A stretch of 44,621 bases of DNA from an uncultured delta proteobacterium (GTDB taxonomy: Bacteria; Desulfobacterota; Desulfovibrionia; Desulfovibrionales; Desulfovibrionaceae), in the NCBI GenBank assembly GCA_903843965.1, contig CAIMRY010000025.1, positions 1-44,621 on the forward strand. The letters are read 5' to 3'. Numbering within the stretch: position 1 is the first letter of the stretch; each line of letters opens with the position of its first letter. The translations under genes and the position numbers were made by a program. Positions 33,164 through 41,823 of this stretch are shown piece after piece. Below the pieces are notes generated by a model, which was not told the DNA's origin, ran no database searches, and saw only the letters and a list, made by a program, of their open reading frames with translations.

Positions 33164-33822
33164 GCCGCGCCGCCGGAAAAGCCGGGCAGCCAGCCGTCCA
33201 GAAAGCGCAGCACCTGGGCCGCGTTCTGCGGTACGGGCAGCATGGCGTCGAGCACGCACTCGGCCCCCGGGTCCACCTCAAAGGGCACGTCCACGCCCAC
33301 CACCTCGCCCAGGCCGGGCACGTCCTGGCCCGTGCGCCTGCGCAGCAGCGCCTTCTGGTACATGCCGGGGGTGGCGGCGTAGCCGCGCGGGTGCCCCCCC
33401 ACGGACAATTGGCTGGAGCGCACGGCCTCGCGGCGCATGGCCTCGGGCAGGGGGCAGTCGACGTAGACCTCGGCGAAGCGCGGGACCAGCGCGCGCGCCT
33501 CCTGGCGCACGGCCAAGCGGTGCCCGGTGGCGTCGAGGATGACGCCCCGGCCCTGGGCCGCCAGCCCGGCGGCCTCGTGCGCGATGAGCTCGTAGGCCAC
33601 CTTGCGCTCCTCCTCGGTATAGGCGGGCTTGGGGAAATAGCTCTTGCGGCGCTCGTCCATGACCAGCAGGGCCACGTCGCGGCCCTGGCCCAGCAGCTCG
33701 GTGTGCACGGCGTGGGCGATGGTGCTCTTGCCGCTGCCGGGCAGGCCCGTGAACCAGAGGACCCAGCCGCCGTCGACTGTGCCGGTTCCGATCTCGCTGC
33801 CCGTGCCGCTGCCGTGGGTCAT
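33160..33822 (-). CDS. APS-kinase-like P-loop kinase
   Basis: 220 residues. Walker A WFTGLPGSGKSTIAHAVHTE resembles adenylylsulfate kinase (CysC), but the DGDxxR motif of true APS kinases is replaced by VMDERRKSY, and the usual FSxxDRxxN is absent; ILDATGHRLAVRQEAR and VYVDCPLPEAMRR follow. So it is a member of the wider family with an unassigned acceptor, not a proven APS kinase. It starts 3 bp after the APH-like gene and its stop overlaps the next start, indicating tight translational coupling. Confidence 0.78.
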   Translation of the reverse strand: MTHGSGTGSEIGTGTVDGGWVLWFTGLPGSGKSTIAHAVHTELLGQGRDVALLVMDERRKSYFPKPAYTEEERKVAYELIAHEAAGLAAQGRGVILDATGHRLAVRQEARALVPRFAEVYVDCPLPEAMRREAVRSSQLSVGGHPRGYAATPGMYQKALLRRRTGQDVPGLGEVVGVDVPFEVDPGAECVLDAMLPVPQNAAQVLRFLDGWLPGFSGGAA

Positions 33823-33825
33823 GCC

Positions 33826-34929
33826 TTACTCCAGGTATCTGTTGGGGTGCCGCCAGTCGAAAACCTCGTCCTCCAGCACGTTGGTCAAGAAACGCACCAG
33901 CGCCCGCCTGACCGGGAGCGGGTGGTCAGGGTACCACTCCGGCGAGACGATGACCAGCCCCCGGAACACGAAGAACGGGGCCATGACCCGGAGCATCTCC
34001 GCGTCGCCGGTGCGGTCCAGATATTCCTCGAACAGCGCGTTCCAGAGTTCCAGAAACGCGCCGTCAAGCTGGGCCTTGCCCTTGCCGTACAGCAGCCCGA
34101 AAAGCAGGTAGTTGGCCGCCATTGTTGCCACGTCGCCCGCTGGCTCGCCCCACTCGCCCCGGCTGCGGTCGAGCACGGAGAAGCCTTTTCGCGCCTCCAC
34201 AGGCCCGTCCACCAGGATGTTCCAGGGATGGAAGTCGCCGTGGACGGCGGCCAGGCGGTGCGCAAAGCCGCGCAGCTTCCAGCGCCAGTCGATGAGCCGC
34301 TTTTCCAGGGCCATGAACGCCGCGTCGGGCAGGAATTCGCAGGGGTGCGGAAAGGCCTCGTCGATGAGACCCATGATGCACTCGCTGGCGCCCAGCAGGT
34401 TGCGGATGTGGCGGGCGTGGAGGTCCGAGTCGTCCTTTTTGACGCCGTGGATCTCGGCCAGCCACCTCGCGAGGTCGCGGGCAAAGGCAACGTCTCCAGA
34501 GCGGAAATCGCCGTGGCCGATGCGCTCCAGGTCCTGGAAATAGTCGTAGCCGTTCAGCTTTTCGTTGAGGATGAAGAATTCCTGGGGCGTGAACAGCGGC
34601 ACCAGGCGGTTGCGGGCATCCACGTAGCCCAGGCCCAGGGGCCGCACGTGGCGCGGCAGCCGGGCGCTTGTCTCGTACTGGAACATCAGGATGGCTGCGC
34701 GGTCCCAGTAGAACTGGTGGCCGTACTTGTCGCCGCGCATGACCGAGAGCACGCCCTCGCGCTCCTCGCCATGCGCGCGGAAGCGCACCAACAGCGGCTT
34801 GCCGTAGCCGAAGCGCTTGATGCCCTGCTTGTCCAGGGTGCCGATGGCCCCCAGGTCCAGCAGTTCCGCGTCCTCGCCATAGGCCTGGCGCAGATATTCC
34901 GCAACGCTCTCCGGCTTCAGGTCGATCAT
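33826..34929 (-). CDS. Aminoglycoside-phosphotransferase-like (APH/choline kinase fold) kinase
   Basis: 367 residues. The catalytic loop is AVHGDFHPWNILVD (Brenner motif HGDxxxxN, about residue 240), with the metal-binding Asp in VLDRSRGEWGEPAGDVATM. The N-lobe has LLVRFRAHGEE and a long helical insert. APH-family proteins phosphorylate small alcohols or sugars; the acceptor is unknown, and drug resistance is not implied. GGAGGG precedes the ATG at 34929. It lies between a PfkB kinase gene (77 bp upstream) and the APS-kinase-like gene (3 bp downstream). Confidence 0.82.
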   Translation of the reverse strand: MIDLKPESVAEYLRQAYGEDAELLDLGAIGTLDKQGIKRFGYGKPLLVRFRAHGEEREGVLSVMRGDKYGHQFYWDRAAILMFQYETSARLPRHVRPLGLGYVDARNRLVPLFTPQEFFILNEKLNGYDYFQDLERIGHGDFRSGDVAFARDLARWLAEIHGVKKDDSDLHARHIRNLLGASECIMGLIDEAFPHPCEFLPDAAFMALEKRLIDWRWKLRGFAHRLAAVHGDFHPWNILVDGPVEARKGFSVLDRSRGEWGEPAGDVATMAANYLLFGLLYGKGKAQLDGAFLELWNALFEEYLDRTGDAEMLRVMAPFFVFRGLVIVSPEWYPDHPLPVRRALVRFLTNVLEDEVFDWRHPNRYLE

Positions 34930-35006
34930 GGACCCTCCAGGAAGCAGTCCGCCCGGCGCGGGGTGGCCCGCCGGAGCGGCAGGTTGTCGTCGGCGCTGGC
35001 CGGGCG

Positions 35007-35954
35007 CTACAGGCTCCGGCCGAAGTGCGCGCCCAGCTGCGTGTTCACCATGTCCAGGGTGAAGCTGTGCTCCTGGGTGCCCTTGTGCTCCACGCACCAG
35101 GCCGCGCAGATGGCGCCCAGCTCTGCGGCCCTGGCCAGAGGCTGGCCCAGGGTCAGCCCCTTCATGAGCCCGGCGCGGAAGGCGTCACCCGCGCCCGTGG
35201 GGTCCAGGGCCTTGTGCACCTTCACGGCGGGCACGCGGACCTCCTTCACCCCATCAGGGCCGCCCTGCGCGATGATGGAGCCCTGCTCGCCCAGGGTGGT
35301 GACCAGCGCGCCGGTGCGCTGCAAGAGCTCGGCGCGGCCAAGGCCTGTGGCCTTCATGACCATCTCCAGCTCGTAGTCGTTGGTGCACAGGGCCAGCGAG
35401 CCGGTGATGGACCGGGCCATCTGCTCGCCGGTCAGGGCGGTGATCTGCTGGCCGGGGTCGAAGATGAAGGGGATGCCCGCCTGCTTGAAGGTCGCAGGCA
35501 GCTCCACCATGTCGTCCACGTTGCCCGGTGAGACGATGGCCAGCACACCGTCGTCGTGCCGGGCCGGGAACTGGTAGCCGCAGCGCTCGCGCATGGCGCC
35601 GGGGTTGAACCCGGTGATCTGGTTGTCGCTCTGGTCGGTGGTGATGTACGCCCCGGCGGTGAACTGGCCCTCCACCGTGCGGATGCCGTCCAGGGACAGG
35701 CCCAGGGCGCTCAGGCGCTGGCCGTATGCCGAGAAGTCCTTGCCCGCGCAGCCCAGGATCAGCGGCTTTTCGCCCAAGAGCGCCAGGTTGTAGGCGATGT
35801 TCCCGGCTGTGCCGCCAAAGTACTCGCTCATGCCATCCACCAGGAAGCAGACGTTCAGGATGTGGATCTTGTCCGGCAGGATGTGGTCTGCGAATTTGCC
35901 GGGAAAGTTCATGATGCGGTCCAGGGCCAGGGAGCCGGAAACGTACAACTGCAT
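35007..35954 (-). CDS. PfkB-family carbohydrate/nucleoside kinase, adenosine-kinase-like
   Basis: 315 residues. N-terminus LYVSGSLALDRIMNFPGKF, GGTAGNIAYNLALLG (PfkB signature 1 region) and DPTGAGDAFRAGLMKGL (signature 2 with the catalytic Asp) are all intact. FGGTAGNIA and ITTDQSDNQITGF resemble adenosine-kinase-type members, suggesting a ribose-containing acceptor, but this is inference. GGAGG precedes the ATG. It is the first gene of a run continuing with APH-like and APS-kinase-like kinases. Confidence 0.85.
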   Translation of the reverse strand: MQLYVSGSLALDRIMNFPGKFADHILPDKIHILNVCFLVDGMSEYFGGTAGNIAYNLALLGEKPLILGCAGKDFSAYGQRLSALGLSLDGIRTVEGQFTAGAYITTDQSDNQITGFNPGAMRERCGYQFPARHDDGVLAIVSPGNVDDMVELPATFKQAGIPFIFDPGQQITALTGEQMARSITGSLALCTNDYELEMVMKATGLGRAELLQRTGALVTTLGEQGSIIAQGGPDGVKEVRVPAVKVHKALDPTGAGDAFRAGLMKGLTLGQPLARAAELGAICAAWCVEHKGTQEHSFTLDMVNTQLGAHFGRSL

Positions 35955-36000
35955 GAAAAGCCTCCAGGTAGCGCGGGGAGTGCCCGCCGGGTGTATTTTG

Positions 36001-36528
36001 TCAGCCGCGCGGGCCGGTCTTGTCTGCCGTGCCGGTCTTGGCGGGTTCGGCAGTCTCGGCGGCGATCCAGTCGAGGAAGCCCCTGTGGCCTCCCTCGATG
36101 GGCAGCACCACCACGCACGGGCATTCGTAGCTGTGGGCGCTGGCCAGGGTCTGCACCAGCTCTTCGGCCAGGCCTTGGGTGGTTTTCAGCAGCAGCACCA
36201 CCTCGTCGGCCTGCTCAAGGTTGCCTTGCCACCAGTACAGCGAGCGCATGCCCGGCAGGATGTTGGCGCAGGCCGCCAGCCGCCGCTCCACGGCCAGCCG
36301 GGCCAGGCTCTCGGCCTCGGCCAGGCTCGGCGCGGTGACGTAGACCAGCCTGGCTACCGGGCTGTCGTCTGCACCAACTGCCGATCCGGCGGGCGATCCG
36401 GCGGGCGATCCGGCGGGCGATCCGGCGGGCGATCCGGCGGGCGATCCGGCGGGCGATCCGGCGGGCGATCCGGCGGGCGATCCGGCGGGCGATCCGGCGG
36501 GCGGGCGGGCATCTTGGCTCGCTGGCAC
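36001..36528 (-). CDS. cutA: CutA1-family protein with an N-terminal PAGS repeat tract
   Basis: 175 residues against about 105-115 for ordinary CutA. Residues about 60-165 are the compact CutA1 fold: ARLVYVTAPSLAEAESLARL, ERRLAACANILPGMRSLYWW, LEQADEVVLLLKTTQGLAEE and YECPCVVVLPIEGG. CutA1 trimers are implicated in metal tolerance, though the role is debated. Before it stand ten exact PAGS tetrapeptides encoded by 12-bp repeats. No ATG, GTG or TTG lies in frame between the tract and the CutA fold, so the GTG at 36528 must be used and the tract is translated. The cytochrome gene is 17 bp upstream. Confidence 0.85.
   Translation of the reverse strand: MPASQDARPPAGSPAGSPAGSPAGSPAGSPAGSPAGSPAGSPAGSPAGSAVGADDSPVARLVYVTAPSLAEAESLARLAVERRLAACANILPGMRSLYWWQGNLEQADEVVLLLKTTQGLAEELVQTLASAHSYECPCVVVLPIEGGHRGFLDWIAAETAEPAKTGTADKTGPRG
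36382..36501. repeat. Ten exact tandem copies of a 12-bp unit inside cutA
   Basis: The unit CGATCCGGCGGG is repeated ten times without a mismatch (120 bp). In the cutA frame it reads PAGS. Because the unit is a multiple of three, copy-number changes keep the frame. Confidence 0.95.
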
Positions 36529-36545
36529 GACGCCTGCCGCCAGTC

Positions 36546-36830
36546 CTACTGGCAGAGGGGCTTGGCCCCGGGCTTGGCGGTGGCGAGGTACTCGGCCACG
36601 GTCTGGGCCTCGTTTTCCGTCAGGCTTGCGCCGTTTGAAACCATGCGCTGCACGGTCTGCCGCCAGACCTCGGCTGGCCGTACGCCCAGCTGCGCGCAGA
36701 TGCGGTCCGTGGAATGGCAGGCGGAACAGCGCGCCGCCGCCAGCTTGGCGGCCCCGGCATCGGCGAAGACCAGGGAGGCCAGCAGCAGGCAGGTGTACAG
36801 GCCGACAACGACAATCATTAATGTTTTCAT
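36546..36830 (-). CDS. Small monoheme cytochrome c
   Basis: 94 residues. A signal anchor (MKTLMIVVVGLYTCLLLASLVF, as separate pieces MKTLMIVVVGLYT and CLLLASLVFA) is followed by ARCSACHS; CSACH at residues 35-39 is the covalent heme-c site. The only plausible sixth ligand is Met in VQRMVSNGASLT. It is an exported c-type electron carrier, soluble or membrane-tethered. AGGAAA precedes the ATG at 36830. No oxidoreductase partner is adjacent; cutA follows after 17 bp. Confidence 0.85.
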   Translation of the reverse strand: MKTLMIVVVGLYTCLLLASLVFADAGAAKLAAARCSACHSTDRICAQLGVRPAEVWRQTVQRMVSNGASLTENEAQTVAEYLATAKPGAKPLCQ

Positions 36831-36970
36831 GAGGTTTCCTGTTTGTCGGAGGGTGCGCCCTACAGCCGAGGGTCGCTGCGGGTGGACTTTTTCAACCACA
36901 TATCCGGCCCGCTGGCAACGGAAATCCGCGCCCTGTTCCTACGCCGCCCGCTCCGGCCTTCCCGCTCCTA

Positions 36971-37039
36971 CCTCCGCGCCCTACCTTCGCGCCCTGGCCT
37001 CCGCACCCTGGCCTCCGCACCCTTGCCTCCGTACCCGGC
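36971..37039. repeat. Five tandem 14-bp repeats upstream of nth
   Basis: Consensus CCTCCGCACCCTGG: units start at 36971 (13 bp), 36984, 36998, 37012 and 37026, with one to four differences each. They lie 46 bp upstream of the nth start and are not translated by any supported gene. Confidence 0.7.
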
Positions 37040-37085
37040 GGATGCTACCCCACCCCAGGACGAAACACCCAAGGAGCGCAGAGCA

Positions 37086-39558
<2,473 letters not shown>

Positions 39559-39566
39559 AAGCAGGG

Positions 39567-40088
39567 TCAGCGCGGGGTCTTCGTCTTGTCCTGGCCGTTT
39601 TGGCCGTTTTGGCCGCCCGGGCCGCCCTGGCCGCCCGGGCGGCACTCCGGGCACAGGCCGTAGAGGTCCATCTTGTGCCGCGCAAGCGAAAAGCCGTAGC
39701 GCTCGGCCAATTCCTCCTGCCTGCGTTCGATGACCGGATCAACAATCTCGATGGTGCTGCCGCAGGCCTCGCAGATCAGGTGGTCGTGGTGCTCCACGCC
39801 AAAGTGCGGCTCGTAGCGGGTGATGCCGTCGGCGAAGCTCACGGCCTGGGCCAGGCCGCACTCGGCCAGCAGCTTGAGCGTGCGGTACACCGTGGCCTGG
39901 CCGATGGACGCGTCGCGGCGCTTGACCTTGGCGTACAGCTCCTCGGACGACGCATGTCCGGGCTCGGCCAGAAAAATCTCCAGGATGAGCCTGCGCTGCG
40001 GGGTGATCTTGAGGCAGTTGGCCGCAAGATATGCGGCAAAGACCTCAAGGGGGGTCTGCCGGGGGGCCTGGAGTTTGCTTACGCTCAT
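39567..40088 (-). CDS. fur: Fur-family metal-responsive repressor
   Basis: 173 residues. Winged-helix DNA-binding half: LKITPQRRLILEIFL and ASIGQATVYRTLKLLAECGL (recognition helix). Metal half: EHHDHLICEACGSTIEI and CPECRPGG, two CxxC pairs for structural zinc plus the His cluster for sensing. Fur is the best call, though PerR or Zur cannot be excluded. The C-terminus adds a Gly/Gln tail (GGQGGPGGQNGQNGQ). I chose the ATG at 40088: no ribosome-binding site precedes it, but a promoter at 40095-40124 would start the mRNA at or beside it. An upstream TTG at 40124 lies in that promoter. Confidence 0.9.
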   Translation of the reverse strand: MSVSKLQAPRQTPLEVFAAYLAANCLKITPQRRLILEIFLAEPGHASSEELYAKVKRRDASIGQATVYRTLKLLAECGLAQAVSFADGITRYEPHFGVEHHDHLICEACGSTIEIVDPVIERRQEELAERYGFSLARHKMDLYGLCPECRPGGQGGPGGQNGQNGQDKTKTPR

Positions 40089-40094
40089 AGAGCA

Positions 40095-40124
40095 CTCATA
40101 GGGAATGCCCGCGCCATGTGTCAA
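40095..40124 (-). promoter_or_regulatory. Promoter of fur, implying a leaderless mRNA
   Basis: Minus strand TTGACA (40119-40124, perfect), 18-bp spacer, TATGAG (40095-40100, four of six). The expected start, about 7 bases on, coincides with the ATG at 40088, and no Shine-Dalgarno is present. Confidence 0.5.
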
Positions 40125-40170
40125 TGCTGCGCCAATCCGCGATTTCTCCCGTCCGGGGGCCTGGAAGCCA

Positions 40171-40199
40171 TTGACAGTTCACCCGGCCTGAGGTGTAGT
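40171..40199 (+). promoter_or_regulatory. Promoter of the 56-residue membrane protein gene
   Basis: TTGACA (40171-40176, perfect), 17-bp spacer, TGTAGT (40194-40199). Predicted leader of about 38 bases, containing GGAGGG. It diverges from the fur promoter. Confidence 0.6.
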
Positions 40200-40243
40200 G
40201 ATGTAAACAGATAGAAAATGATGAACCGGAGGGAAAAACCGCC

Positions 40244-40414
40244 ATGATCGAACTCTCTCTTTGGGTGCTGGGTGCGGCGTTCGCCCTTGGACTCGTGGCC
40301 TGCCGCCTGGCGCGCAAGCCGAAGAAGGAGAGCGACCTGGAGCTTTTGGACTTCGATTTCGACAAGACCAAAACCTATGAGAAGGACGGCCGCAAGTACC
40401 CCTTCTCCTACTAG
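40244..40414 (+). CDS. Single-pass membrane microprotein, 56 residues, unknown function
   Basis: MIELSLWVLGAAFALGLVAC is an N-terminal membrane helix, followed by a basic stop-transfer patch (RLARKPKKES), an acidic segment (DLELLDFDFDKTKTYEKD) and GRKYPFSY. Topology should place the charged tail in the cytoplasm. GGAGGG lies upstream at a somewhat long spacing (10 bases), and a good promoter precedes it. Codon use is native. It is too short for many gene finders. The TAG stop shares CTAG with the convergent yihY-like stop. Confidence 0.75.
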   Translation: MIELSLWVLGAAFALGLVACRLARKPKKESDLELLDFDFDKTKTYEKDGRKYPFSY

Positions 40415-41793
40415 GCCGCCCCTTCGGACAACATCTTCTCCGCCCGCAGCGCCTCCGCCTCCGGGCGCACGAACTCCGCCAAGGTCACGTTGGCCTCGCT
40501 CTGGCGCACCGCTTGGCCAAAGGCCGCGAACAGGGCGTCCACCTGGCCGTTGTCGGTCATGAGCACGCTGCACTCATCCCCGCCCCCGCACTCCAGCACG
40601 GCCCCGGCCACATCGGTCACGCGGATCAGCTCCGGCGACACCGCCAGGCCATAGCCGCGGCTCTCCTCCTCTCCGATCTCCACGGCCATGCCAGCCTCGG
40701 CCAAAACGCCCAGCACCTCGGCCAGCACGTCCTCGGACAGGCGCAGGTCCTGGGCCGTCTCGACCAGAGTCTGCGGGGCCAGCCCGGCCTGAAAGCGCTT
40801 GGCCAGGTGCGCCAGGGCCAGCATGGCCGCCTTCTGCCGCGAGAGCGGGCTCAACCCCTCGGACAGGCCCCGGCGCACAAAGGCGTGCAGACGCTGGGCG
40901 GCATAGGAGATCTCCGCGCCGAGCAGCACCAGCACCCAGCTGATGTACAGCCACATCAAGAACAGCGGCAGCTGGGCGAAGCTGCCGTAAATGGCGTTGT
41001 ACTTGTTGAAGCCGATCTGCCAGTTGATGTAGGCCCACTGGGCTATCTGCCACATGGTGCCGGCCACCACGCCGCCAACGGCTGCGGCCTTGAGCTTGAC
41101 GCGGGTGTTGGGGATGAAGGCGTAGGCAAAGGTGAAGCCCAGCCAGACCAGGGCCAGGGACACGCTCTTGAGCAGCAGCTTCTCCAGCCAGTCGTACGCC
41201 GGGTTGGCGATGAAGGCGTGGACCACGTCGGTCTTCTGCACGGCCACGGTGAAGCTGGCGGCGATAAGCACCACAAGCGGGCAGATGACGATGATCGAAA
41301 AGAAGTCCGTGAACTTGCGCCAGCTGGTGCGGTCCTTCTTGACCGCCCAGATGGTGTTGAAGGCGCGCTCCACGTTGCCCACGGTGGTGAACACGGTGAA
41401 CAGGAGCGCTCCCACGCCCATCCAGCCCAGGGTCTTGACGTTGGTGTTGCCGATGTACTGGAGGATCTTGTCCACCACCTCGGTGCGGCCCGCAGACACG
41501 CCCAAAAGGAAGTCGCGGAAGAAGTCCGCGTTCTGCAGGCCAAAGCCCTTGGAAATGGAAAAGGCCACCGCCAGAAGCGGCACGATGGACAGGATGGTGG
41601 TGAAGGTCAGCGCCGAGGCCCGGATGATGCAATGGTCGGCCAGAAAGCCGGTGACCACCATGTACAGCATGCGCGACGCGGTGTAGGCCCTCCGCCGCCA
41701 GCCCCTCAGGCTGATCAGATCCTTGCTCCAGATGTCCTGGCGGAAGTGGCGCACCACGCTGCCCTTGACCACGCTGAATCTTCCCTTGACCAT
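40411..41793 (-). CDS. YihY/BrkB-family inner-membrane protein
   Basis: 460 residues. Six or so membrane helices with the family motifs HCIIRASALTFTTILSIVPL, FTTVGNVERAFNTIWAVKK, AFIPNTRVKLKAAAVGGVVAG and FAQLPLFLMWLYISWVLVLLGAEI. Older annotation as RNase BN is not supported for this family; transport or virulence-linked roles are unproven. Residues about 300-460 form a cytoplasmic extension with winged-helix-like helices (LALAHLAKRFQAGLA, LRLSEDVLAEVLGVLAEAG) and a Cys-containing patch (ECGGGDECSVLM). Start at 41793. Confidence 0.88.
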   Translation of the reverse strand: MVKGRFSVVKGSVVRHFRQDIWSKDLISLRGWRRRAYTASRMLYMVVTGFLADHCIIRASALTFTTILSIVPLLAVAFSISKGFGLQNADFFRDFLLGVSAGRTEVVDKILQYIGNTNVKTLGWMGVGALLFTVFTTVGNVERAFNTIWAVKKDRTSWRKFTDFFSIIVICPLVVLIAASFTVAVQKTDVVHAFIANPAYDWLEKLLLKSVSLALVWLGFTFAYAFIPNTRVKLKAAAVGGVVAGTMWQIAQWAYINWQIGFNKYNAIYGSFAQLPLFLMWLYISWVLVLLGAEISYAAQRLHAFVRRGLSEGLSPLSRQKAAMLALAHLAKRFQAGLAPQTLVETAQDLRLSEDVLAEVLGVLAEAGMAVEIGEEESRGYGLAVSPELIRVTDVAGAVLECGGGDECSVLMTDNGQVDALFAAFGQAVRQSEANVTLAEFVRPEAEALRAEKMLSEGAA

Positions 41794-41823
41794 GACCGCC
41801 CCCTGCGCGTGTTGCGGGCCTGC

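Noticed and set aside
33160-33822. Assignment as the sulfate-assimilation enzyme CysC
   Set aside because: The P-loop fits, but the DGDxxR motif is replaced and no sulfate genes are adjacent.
36001-36360. CutA start downstream of the PAGS tract
   Set aside because: No ATG, GTG or TTG codon exists in frame between the tract and the first CutA strand.
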